Below, piece after piece: positions 22,660 to 29,300 of a stretch of DNA of 64,000 nt (position 1 is the stretch's first letter; each line of letters begins with the position of its first letter). Below the pieces are notes generated by a model, which did not search any database, was not told the origin of the DNA, and saw only the letters and a list, made by a program, of their open reading frames with translations. This DNA comes from Cyprinodon diabolis. Lineage: Eukaryota; Chordata; Actinopteri; Cyprinodontiformes; Cyprinodontidae. Location: contig CM060072.1 of assembly GCA_030533445.1 (NCBI GenBank), positions 24,015,109-24,079,108 on the forward strand, in the 5' to 3' direction. The position numbers and the translations under genes are program-made.

Positions 22660-23627
22660 CAAGCAATTAAACAAGTAAGTATGTAAGTAAGTAAGTAAAT
22701 AAGTTAGTAAGTAAGTAAGCAGGTAAAAAAGTAAAAAAGAAAGAAAGAAAATTTCCCTGTTTCTGTTAGCTGGCTCCTTTGCTCATTTCCACAGCCCACC
22801 AACAGCTTAAAAGGGCATTATGTCTACTGCTTCCATGACACAGGGCTATAACCCGCACCTCTTCCCTCACTTCCTGCTCTCAATGTCCCGCCTCACAATA
22901 AGCCCATCAAACAGGTCTGTCTTAAACATATCTCAACAGCCTTAGATTATGTGATCCTAAAATATTATGGCAATACAAAATGGCATAAAGGCTGTGGAAA
23001 CATGTATTCAGATTAAAAACTGAAGGAAAAAAAAAATGAAAACAAGAATGTTTTTCCATTAATTTTAACACATTTCTGTGTTACTACCTATTTAATTTTC
23101 ATTATATCTTCAGTCATGTAGAAGCAGGAGTGTTATTTGATCTTTTATAATAAAATTAAAACCCTAAAAAGAGTTATACTCAACAGGAAATTTACACAAA
23201 AAACTCTAAGAGCCCCACCCAAGGTTCATTAAATGCAGCCAATGGGTGAATGAATGTTCATGATGAATAGAAAACACATGTATTCTGCTAAAGGTCTTTT
23301 AACTTAAAATGTTTTCTTACACACGAAAATGTAGAAGTTCTGTCTTATTTTAAACAGCATATGCATACAATAGTTTTAAATAAGTAAAGTAGTTTAAATA
23401 GACTAATAATACCCTCTATGTTAAATCCCCCTCTCTGTGTCTGAGTAAAGCAGCCAGCAGAGGACATTTTGTCTCATTTAGTAGGTGCCAAATGTAAAAG
23501 ATGACTGAATTTTAAATGAAGGGTTACCATCTTGTCCTGAACCCTGGAGATGTTCTGTCAGGTCACAGCCGAACACATTCTCATTTCCTTTCTTTTTGGT
23601 CTTCTGCTTGTTTCCTTTATTCTTCAT
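3966..23627 (-). CDS. arhgap31: Rho GTPase-activating protein 31 (CdGAP), 12 coding exons
   Basis: The gene encodes a GAP that speeds GTP hydrolysis by Rac1 and Cdc42 at adhesions and the actin cortex (known for CdGAP). The minus-strand join is 23627-23528, 20958-20856, 19849-19705, 16381-16299, 16187-16080, 14294-14152, 14052-13851, 13738-13626, 12211-12155, 9644-9021, 8928-8780, 5867-3966. This totals 3729 nt, or 1242 codons, with every junction GT-AG and in phase. The RhoGAP domain spans about residues 20-225. It carries the catalytic arginine finger in GIYRLSGV (Arg56), the [20 protein letters not shown] block, and [13 protein letters not shown]. The tail is Ser/Pro-rich and disordered, with [18 protein letters not shown] and the family-typical C-terminus ending [10 protein letters not shown]...RQIE. 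Human CdGAP is about 1444 residues, so the tail is shorter here. The start ATG at 23627 opens MKNKG, as in the human protein. Transposons occupy several introns but none breaks an exon. Confidence 0.95.
6408..8019 (-). mobile_element. Complete Tc1-like transposon, copy A, in arhgap31 intron 11
   Basis: A 1612-bp element bounded by TA on both sides (6406-6407 and 8020-8021). Terminal inverted repeats of about 200 bp start CAGGTGCTGGTCATAAAATT. Each arm carries the motif AAAATTAGAATAT twice, once near the outer end (about 6423) and once at the inner end (about 6597), an IR/DR arrangement like that of other fish Tc1 elements. It encodes one intact transposase on the minus strand. The transposase is oriented the same way as arhgap31. 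Confidence 0.95.
6696..7736 (-). CDS. Tc1-like DD34E transposase, copy A, intact
   Basis: This 346-codon frame encodes a cut-and-paste transposase acting on the element's own inverted repeats. The N-terminal helix-turn-helix region (about residues 14-125) includes [20 protein letters not shown] and a basic GRKRCGRKK stretch. The catalytic triad reads D in MFSDESKF, D in [10 protein letters not shown] and E in [12 protein letters not shown], with 34 residues between the second D and the E. The frame has no stop or shift and ends GGPTKY, as usual for the family. The start could be the first Met or the internal Met in [10 protein letters not shown] (residue 13), where family members usually begin. 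It differs from copy B by three residues that I could find. Confidence 0.93.
   Translation of the reverse strand: MVFQSSSIGYTLMGKTADLTVVQKTTIDTLHREGKTQKVIAKEAGCSQSSVSKHINREAKGRKRCGRKKCTSKRDNRTLERIVKQNPFKNVGEIHKEWTAAGVSASRTTTHRRMKDMGFCCRIPCVKPLLNHRQRQKRLAWAKEKQDWTAGEWSKVMFSDESKFCISFGNQGPRVWRKRREALHPRCLKSSVKFPQSVMVWGAMSSAGVGPLCFLRSRVNAATYQEVLEHFMLPAADQLFGDADFIFQQDLAPAHSAKATSTWLKDHGIPVLNWPANSPDLNPIENLWGIVKKKMQYTRPNNSEELKATIRATWAIITPEQCHRLIDSMPRRIAAVIQAKGGPTKY
8780..8928 (-). CDS. arhgap31: arhgap31 coding exon 11
   Basis: It encodes [20 protein letters not shown] and continues to NLIKHTQL. It is 149 nt with a TTTCAG acceptor and a CTG|GTAAAT donor. Support comes from phase agreement on both sides; I do not recall this stretch from other CdGAPs. 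Confidence 0.82.
9021..9644 (-). CDS. arhgap31: arhgap31 coding exon 10
   Basis: A 624-nt exon encoding a Ser/Lys-rich, probably disordered tail segment (from [13 protein letters not shown] to TSKMSPEG). It is bounded by a GCACAG acceptor and a GAAG|GTGAGG donor. It is phase-symmetric (1-1). Confidence 0.9.
10882..11723 (+). mobile_element. Internally deleted Tc1/mariner-like element (DD36E-type)
   Basis: An 842-bp element with terminal inverted repeats: CACTCACCGGCCACTTTATT at the left and its complement ending at 11723. It is embedded in (TA)n sequence, fitting TA-target insertion. It carries only the C-terminal catalytic part of a transposase, so the DNA-binding half has been lost by internal deletion. 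Confidence 0.9.
11134..11694 (+). pseudogene. Transposase fragment, catalytic domain, frameshifted
   Basis: The open frame 11134-11694 encodes [16 protein letters not shown], then [12 protein letters not shown] and [12 protein letters not shown], ending GGPTRF. The second catalytic Asp and the Glu are separated by 36 residues, against 34 in the other transposases here. The first Asp (WSDESRF, about 11147-11167) lies in another frame, so a shift between about 11170 and 11240 separates it from the rest. The N-terminal DNA-binding region is missing. Not functional. Confidence 0.88.
11724..11795. repeat. (TA)n microsatellite
   Basis: About 70 bp of alternating T and A with one C interruption. 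It is continuous with the right end of the DD36E-type element and a shorter (TA)n at 10870-10881 on its left, so the element may have inserted into this tract. Confidence 0.95.
12155..12211 (-). CDS. arhgap31: arhgap31 coding exon 9 (57-nt microexon)
   Basis: It encodes [19 protein letters not shown], recognisable in CdGAP. At 57 nt it is the shortest exon of the gene. It has a poly-T tract then CAG|AC acceptor and a GCAG|GTGAAC donor. It is phase-symmetric (1-1), so skipping it would keep the frame. Confidence 0.92.
13626..13738 (-). CDS. arhgap31: arhgap31 coding exon 8
   Basis: It encodes [20 protein letters not shown] and then [15 protein letters not shown]. The [11 protein letters not shown] block is conserved in CdGAP. 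It is 113 nt. Confidence 0.93.
13851..14052 (-). CDS. arhgap31: arhgap31 coding exon 7
   Basis: It encodes the post-GAP linker with [19 protein letters not shown] and a basic [10 protein letters not shown] stretch, matching the CdGAP linker. It is 202 nt and ends AA|GTGAGT inside a Lys codon. Confidence 0.94.
14152..14294 (-). CDS. arhgap31: arhgap31 coding exon 6 (end of RhoGAP domain)
   Basis: It encodes [19 protein letters not shown] and then [19 protein letters not shown], the last helix of the GAP fold. It is 143 nt. The next intron toward exon 5 is almost wholly a transposon. Confidence 0.93.
14406..16036. mobile_element. Non-autonomous DNA transposon filling arhgap31 intron 5
   Basis: The left end reads CAGTGCTGCAAAAAAGTATT. 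The complement of the right end reads CAGTGCAGTACAAAATATTT, an imperfect inverted repeat. Internal phrases such as 'accaggtgggtttggacacc' (about 15842) match a dispersed fish repeat I recall. No transposase frame was seen. At about 1631 bp it makes up nearly all of the 1785-bp intron. No clear target-site duplication was found, so family is uncertain (hAT-like is my guess). Confidence 0.7.
14515..14840. mobile_element. Nested MITE-like element
   Basis: The left end TTTAACCCTTTAAAGCCC and the complement of the right end TTTTAACCCTGTAATGCC form an imperfect terminal inverted repeat around about 300 bp of AT-rich, non-coding DNA. It lies inside the larger transposon of arhgap31 intron 5, so it inserted later. 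Confidence 0.55.
16080..16187 (-). CDS. arhgap31: arhgap31 coding exon 5
   Basis: It encodes [18 protein letters not shown] and then [12 protein letters not shown], the conserved 'NLA..WAPNLL' signature of RhoGAP domains. It is 108 nt with a CAG|GAC acceptor and an AG|GTGAGT donor. Confidence 0.95.
16299..16381 (-). CDS. arhgap31: arhgap31 coding exon 4
   Basis: It encodes [16 protein letters not shown] and then [10 protein letters not shown], a core RhoGAP helix segment. It is 83 nt with a TAG|GAG acceptor and an AG|GTAAAC donor. Confidence 0.93.
17010..18430 (-). mobile_element. LINE remnant in arhgap31 intron 3
   Basis: On the minus strand 18157-18429 encodes a decayed reverse-transcriptase piece: [18 protein letters not shown], then a [10 protein letters not shown] block corresponding to the RT motif carrying the first catalytic Asp. 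Downstream on that strand (18150 to 17010) are phrases typical of a dispersed fish LINE, such as 'cagcattccggatcagctgc' (complement) near 17597. Several stops and gaps are present. Confidence 0.6.
19705..19849 (-). CDS. arhgap31: arhgap31 coding exon 3
   Basis: It encodes [15 protein letters not shown] followed by the [20 protein letters not shown] block and ends KFT. The acceptor chosen is TAG|GCAGG at 19850, which restores the split Arg codon with exon 2; the alternative AG four bases further in breaks the frame. The donor is ACT|GTGAGT. Confidence 0.95.
20856..20958 (-). CDS. arhgap31: arhgap31 coding exon 2 (arginine finger)
   Basis: It encodes [16 protein letters not shown] and then [16 protein letters not shown]. 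Arg56 in YRLSG is the catalytic arginine finger of RhoGAP domains. The acceptor is CTGAAG and the donor AG|GTACC; the length is 103 nt. Confidence 0.95.
22427..22438. repeat. Short (AC)n tract
   Basis: A short AC dinucleotide run after an A-tract, in arhgap31 intron 1. Confidence 0.7.
22599..22745. repeat. Compound microsatellite (GAAA)n then (AAGT)n
   Basis: About 60 bp of GAAA units (22599-22659) are followed by interrupted AAGT units (22675-22745) and a few more GAAA units. It lies in arhgap31 intron 1 and is likely length-polymorphic. Confidence 0.95.
23528..23627 (-). CDS. arhgap31: arhgap31 coding exon 1
   Basis: The exon starts at ATG 23627-23625 with MKNKGNKQK, a lysine-rich start, and runs to [15 protein letters not shown]. 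It ends with the first base of the Val34 codon before a GTAACC donor. It has no long open frame of its own and was found by homology to the CdGAP N-terminus and by phase agreement with exon 2. Confidence 0.93.
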
Positions 23628-25860
23628 GTGGGCTCCAGTTAGTAGTCCAGACGATTAAAATAAGAAGTTCCCTGAAAGCACCAAGTTTGATCCATATGAC
23701 CTTTAGAAAAGCAGCTGAGATGGCAGGTCAAAAGGCAGCCGCACAAAAATCCCAGCACAAAGCTCCCAAATGCCTGCATCCGCTCGCACCCTGACAGACC
23801 ACACGGTTGGTGGCTGAGAGCAGCCCTGACGTCACTTTTCAAACTTCAGCTCCTTTTTTACATTTCAAGATCCTCAGGAGATGAGCTGATAAAATATATT
23901 ATGGTTTTGTTCCTCTGCTGGGAAAAAAAAGTTCTTAGCTGAATTAAGAGGACTGATTTTCAGAAACAGCATTAGAATGGGCCGGTTTCCTGTTGTTTTT
24001 GCACCCCCGGTCTCTCTCTCTCTCTCTGTTCTTTTTATCTCCTCCTCTTTTCCTTCATTCCACAGTCTCCTCTTCTCACTGGCTTGTTCTGTAGCTGAGG
24101 CACACATGCATTAGAGACAGAAACTCCCATCCCTATAGTTAGTTATGTTTTGCAAAGGTTTTTTTTTATTCTCTGGATTCAGGGATAGCCTGGTGGCAGT
24201 GATGTGGCAGGGGTTTTTCAAGCCTTCAGACTATGTAAGAGGGAGGGAGGAGAAGTTATGGGAGGAAGAGGAGAACAGCTGACATCTGTTTCACTCCCAG
24301 TTTAGGAATTACTGACTCTATGATACTGTTTTTTTTCCCCCACCAACTATTCTCCCAAAGTTGAAGCGAACGGGGAAACGTCTCCCTGCCTTTCCTAAAT
24401 GCTACTAATGTATACACAGTTTCCTGTGCAAAGAGCCCGGGCTCGAAAACAAAAACAGACGGGCTCTGGAGGAAGAGGAAAGTGGGAGGTGACTTAAGTT
24501 AGGGCCTGAAGGGCACAGATGGGAAATGGAGGGGGGGCACTTAGATGAACAACACGTGGTTCTCATTACTAACTGCCTTGTGTTTTATTGTTTACTTTTT
24601 AAATTAGAATGCAGCTTTAATAGACAAAGCGGAATCTAACTGGTAAATGTGTTGAAGTTAAAAGCTGGGTTTCCTTCACAGCTGCCCTCCTTGTCTGCAG
24701 TGAATCTATTTCAGTTACGTCCTTGCATTGGAATGCCAAGCCTGATAAATATGGTGTAGTACTCCAGTATACTCCATACATACATTACCTTCTGACTCCT
24801 ACAACAGGAGAACATTAAAACCCAAAGTGAAATCCTTAAAACTGACCTGTCTGTGACTACCCACCCTACCTAACTGGAACAGAACAAAATGTGGCGATAA
24901 AATATTCAACTGATGGAATCTCAAAAACTTATTAAGAGTTTGTTAGAATGGATACATTTTTGATAAGAGGTTGAACATCTTCATTTAATCTAAAAATGTT
25001 GAATCTTCTTCTTTGAACAACAGCAGTTTCCCATTCTGTTTGTCAAACTCTCCAGTTCCTCACCACAGCAACCTTCCTCATCAGCTAAGCTCCTTGTTTT
25101 AGCCACCAATTCATGGATTCTTTAGCTGTAGGCCATCCTAGTAATGTACAACTTTTTCTGAAATCAAAATTTATCAACTGATTTGGTACATAAATGGTTA
25201 ATGATGATCCCAGTCATTCAGGATATGGTGATTCCAAGTGACTAAATAAAAGGCACTTGAACTGCTGCTTCTTTTTTTTTTTATTATTCATGTTTCTTTC
25301 ACAATCTAATCTATTTAGAAAGATGCTGGTCTAATTTTCTGATAGAAACATTCTTCTTGGCTGAATGAAATAGTTTCAAATCTAAATCCTAAATGTAGAA
25401 ATAATCGGTGGCCTATCTAAAATATCTGACTCAAAAGGATATTCACGCTTGGAGGTGTATGATGTCCAGTGCAGCAAAGAGTTTATATCTAGGTATTGAA
25501 TAAAAACAGCACACGTGCAAAACAACAAGTTTCTCAAACCAAGACTCAGTGGTTGATCAAGAATGGGAAACTCTTTAGGATTTTAATTGTTTTTAGAAAG
25601 GTGTCTTTTTTTTTTTGAAAGGGTGATGAAAAAGCCGTCTATATTACACATAAAAAAATGTTGAGATTATGATGATTTTAGGTTTAATAGTTTCAAAATC
25701 TTAAAGACTTAGAAGGCTATAAATCCCAACTCATGATGATAATAGAAGAAGGCTTCGTATGGGCGGTTCTAGACAGGGGCCAGCAGGGGCCACAGCCTCT
25801 TTAGAACTGGTCCTGAGCCCTGTTACGGCCTTTGTCCTGAAGACATACTGTAGTATTCAA
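23628..25860 (-). other. 5' flank of arhgap31 (UTR or promoter region), no other gene
   Basis: This region holds the 5' UTR and probably promoter or further upstream non-coding exons. It includes a pyrimidine tract (CT)n near 24010, a purine-rich stretch 24240-24290 and AT-rich DNA. I saw no convincing TATA box, CpG island or coding exon, so the transcription start is not placed. Confidence 0.45.
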
Positions 25861-25894
25861 TAGATTTCATATGATTATATGCGCTGACACAGCA

Positions 25895-26108
25895 TCCGTA
25901 TTTGGTTGGTTCCTTGGATCTTGTACTCATCATCTTTCGGCTTCAGGACCAGGTCTCTTGGGGGGCAGCAGTCTAAGCAGAGATTCCCACATTTCCCCCT
26001 CCACAGAGACCTCCTCCATCTCTGCTGGGGAAAGCCCGAGGTGCACCCAGGCCATCTGAGAGACAAAGTCCTTCCAGTCTTGTGTACCAAATAGAAGAAA
26101 ACGTGTCT
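25895..26108 (-). repeat. LINE ORF C-terminal remnant, interrupted by an hAT element
   Basis: On the minus strand the translation keeps RWPGCTSGFPQQRWRRSL and LVLKPKDDEY. It resembles the C-terminal tail of a common fish LINE, also present at 32080-32530. The hAT element starts immediately after it. Confidence 0.5.
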
Positions 26109-26117
26109 CTCAGATAC

Positions 26118-27012
26118 TAGGGCTGGGTTAAAAAATCGATTTAATCGATTTGAATCGATTTCCCTTTCAATAGCCCGATATCGATTCATAAAAACCATAA
26201 ATTAATCCATTATAATACGTCTTTCCATACATACATGACTTCTCGCGTCTCGCGAGATCTCGTCACTGTGCGAGAGGAGCGCACCAAAACAATATGGCGG
26301 AAGCTCTGAAATCACCGCCAAGAAGTTTGAAGGCAGATGTCTGGAAATATTTTGGATTTAAAAAACAAAATGACAGCAGTGAACTGGATAAGAGCAAAAC
26401 GGTTTGCAAGATTTGCTACGCAGAAGTGAGGTAATGAGGAAACACAACTAATCTTCGAAACCATTTAACGAGACACCACTCAGCACAAACACAATCTGAT
26501 TCAGCCCCGAGGCAAATGCAGCTCGAGAAGGCATTTGATATCAAGTTACCAGCAAACTCCCCGCGTGCCCAGAAAATAACTAAGGCTATCGCTACATACT
26601 GTACATATGCAAAGACTTACAACCATACTGCGCGGTTGAAAATGAAGGTTTCCGTGGCCTTATGAAGCCACTGGAGCCATGCTACGTTATAGCCTCACGC
26701 AAACAGTTTAGTGAGGTAATACTCTCAAACATGTACGCACTATTCAGTGTGTTTGTTGCCACTTTATTTACACAGCCTGCTGTGTGGTTTGAGTTGATTT
26801 GGCCAGGTCATGTTAAATAAAACATACATGATCAATGTAACTGCGTTGGGTTTAATTCCTAATGTAAATATGTAAATTTTTTAGTAATGCTCCAAGTTTG
26901 AGCTAGAAGTTTCTACTATTTGCAGGAAACGAAACAATAATTGTGAATCGAATCGGGCCCTTGTGAAACGAATCGAATCAATTTGGAAAATCTGAATCGA
27001 TACCCAGCCCTA
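26118..27012 (+). mobile_element. Internally deleted hAT-family transposon with perfect 8-bp TSD
   Basis: An 895-bp element starting TAGGGCTGGG and ending CCCAGCCCTA, the short terminal inverted repeat typical of hAT elements. It is flanked by TCAGATAC on both sides (26110-26117 and 27013-27020), an exact 8-bp target-site duplication. It carries the start of a BED-finger transposase and then jumps to the 3' end, so the bulk of the transposase was deleted. The subterminal regions contain repeated ATCGATT/GAATCGA motifs. Confidence 0.93.
26294..26714 (+). pseudogene. hAT transposase N-terminus with BED zinc finger, broken
   Basis: From ATG 26294 the frame reads MAEALKSPPRS, then VWKYFGFKKQ, VCKICYAEVR and NLRNHLTRHH. 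This is a C2H2-type BED finger as in ZBED-like hAT transposases. Two adjacent stops (TAA TGA at about 26432-26437) fall between the Cys pair and the His pair. A later shift moves to the frame of DLQPYCAVENEGF and KPLEPCYVIASRKQFSE, also transposase-like. The catalytic and dimerisation regions are absent. Confidence 0.85.
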
Positions 27013-27231
27013 TCAGATACATATATGCTAAAAGCAAGCTTGTTTTTGTTAAGTGGAATTACTCCCAATGGATGGAGTAACTACAAAATGTACTCAAGTA
27101 GGAGTCGTAATACTCTATCATATTTTTTGCTCAAGGAAAAAGTAAAAAGTACAATGCTGTAAAACTACTTCTAAAAGTTTTTTTTTTTTAAAAAGGTTAC
27201 TCAAATAAATGTAACTGAGTAAATGTAACGG

Positions 27232-27460
27232 CTTATCTAAATTGTCCTTAGGTCTGAGTGTGTGTGTGAAAAGTTGTTTGTCCTGTTTGTCTCTGTGTTG
27301 ACCTGCGATGGACTGGCGACCTGTCCAGGGTGTACCCCGCCTCTCGCCAGTAGACTGCTGGAGATAGGCTGCAGCACCCCTCGCTACCCCACTTGGCACC
27401 ACATTTTCTGACACTTAAGCGTGTCAGAAAATGGATGGATGGATGGAGTAAATGTAGCGG
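27232..27460 (+). repeat. 3' part of SINE-type dispersed repeat with (ATGG)n tail
   Basis: It contains 'ctaaattgtccttaggtctg', then 'gatggactggcgacctgtcc' and a tail of GGAT units at about 27431-27447. It is the same repeat type as 605-942 but lacks the tRNA-like head. Confidence 0.6.
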
Positions 27461-27708
27461 GTTACTACCCACCTCTAACCAGGGGGAATACGAAACAGAT
27501 GTCCAAGACTTCTCAGCTGACTGCCATTGATGGATCTATATTTTTTCTTTACCTTAAATAATAACTAAAAAATGAAGATGTTTTAATTTTAGATTCAGTT
27601 GTATTTAGAGGATCACATTTTTAGGGGTCTACCTATTTCAGTTATGTGGCAGATAACAGATCATTAGAAAGCCTGCCATGCCGATTATGATTTCTACTGA
27701 TTTAGTTA

Positions 27709-29298
27709 CAGTGGGGAGAACAAGTATTTGATACACTGTTGATTTTTCAGGTTTTCCCACTTGCAAAGCTTGTAGAAGACTGTAATTTTTATCATAGGTA
27801 CTCTTCAACTGTGAGTGATGGAATCTAAAACAAAAATCCAGAAAAATACAATGTATGATTTTTAAATAATTCATTTCCATTTTATTGTGTGAAATAAGTA
27901 TTTGATCATCTATCAACCAGTAAGAATTTTGGCTCTCACAGACATGTTAGTTCTTCTTTAAGAAGCCCTCCTGTTCTCCACTCATTACCTGTATTAACTG
28001 CACCTGTTTGAACTCGTTACCTGTATAAAAGACACCTGTCCACACACTCAATCAATCACACTCCAGCATCTCCACAATGCCCAAGACCAGAGAGCTGTGT
28101 AAGGATATCAGGGATAAAATTGTAGACCTGCACAAGGCTGGGATGGGCTACAGGACAATAGGCAAGCAGCTTGGTGAGAAGGCAACAACAGTTGGTGCAA
28201 TTATTAGAAAATGAAAGAAATACAAAATAACGGAAAATCTCCCTCGGTCTGGCGCGCCATGCAAGATCTCACCTCGTGGAGCATCATTGATCTTGAGGAA
28301 GGTGAGGAATGAGCCCAGAACTACACGGCAGGACCTGGTCAATGACCTGAATAGAGCTTGGACTGAAGTCTCAAAGAAAACAATCAGTAACACTCTACGC
28401 CGTCAAGGATTAAAATCCTGCAGTGCACGCAAGGTGCCCTTCATCAAGCCAACGCATGTCAAAGTCCGTCTGATGTTTGCAAATGACCATCTGAATGATC
28501 CAGAGGAGGAATGGGAGAAGGTCATGTGGTCTGATGAGACAAAAATAGAACTTTTTGGTTTAAACTCCACTCGTCATGTTTGGAGGAAGAAGAATAATGA
28601 GTACAACCCCAAGAACACCATCCGAACCGTGCAGCATGGCGGTGGAAACATCATTCTTTGGGGATGCTTTTCTGCAAAGGGGACAGGACGACTGCTCCAT
28701 ATTGTGGGAAGGACGGATGGGGCCATGTATCGTGAGATTTTGGCCAACAACCTCCTTCCCTCAGTAAGAGCACTTAAGATGGGTCGTGGCTGGGTCTTCC
28801 AGCATGATAACGACCCAAAACACACAGCCAGGGCAACTAAAGAGTGGCTCCGTAGGAAACATCTTAAGGTCCTGGAGTGGCCTGAATCCAATAGAAAATC
28901 TTTGGAGGGAGCTTAAAGTCTGTGTGGCCCAGCGACAGCCCCCAAACCTGAAGGCTCTGGAGGAGATCTGTATGGAGGAGTGGGCCAAAATCCCTGCTGC
29001 AGTGTGTGCAAACCTGGTCAAGAACTACAGGAAACGTCTGATCTCTGTAATTGCAAACAAAGGTTTCTGTACCAAATATTAAGTTCCATTGTTCTGGTGT
29101 ATCAAATACTTATTTCACACAATAAAATGGAAATTAATTATTTAAAAATCATAAATTGTAATTTTCTGGATTTTTGTTTTAGATTCCATCACTCACAGTT
29201 GAAGAGTATCTATGATAAAAATTACAGTCTTCTACAAGCTTTGCAAGTGGGAAAACCTGAAAAATCAACAGTGTATGAAATACTTGTTCTCCCCACTG
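27709..29298 (+). mobile_element. Tc1-like transposon, decayed copy
   Basis: A 1590-bp element flanked by TA (27707-27708 and 29299-29300). Long inverted repeats start CAGTGGGGAGAACAAGTATT. The left arm matches the complement of 29095-29298 over about 200 bp with small differences. It encodes a Tc1-type transposase with disabling changes. Confidence 0.93.
28077..29082 (+). pseudogene. Tc1-like transposase, stop codon and frame break
   Basis: From ATG 28077 the frame reads [20 protein letters not shown] with a helix-turn-helix, then meets an in-frame TGA after AIIRK (about 28212). The frame continues through [11 protein letters not shown] (first Asp) and [12 protein letters not shown] (second Asp). 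Near 28875-28890 a small deletion removes part of the [11 protein letters not shown] block and shifts the frame, so the catalytic Glu ([11 protein letters not shown]) is read in another frame to the TAA at 29082. It cannot make active transposase. Confidence 0.92.
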
Positions 29299-29300
29299 TA

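Noticed and set aside
22599..22745. Short regularly spaced repeats as a CRISPR-like array
   Set aside because: Plain tetranucleotide microsatellite without spacers, in a vertebrate intron.
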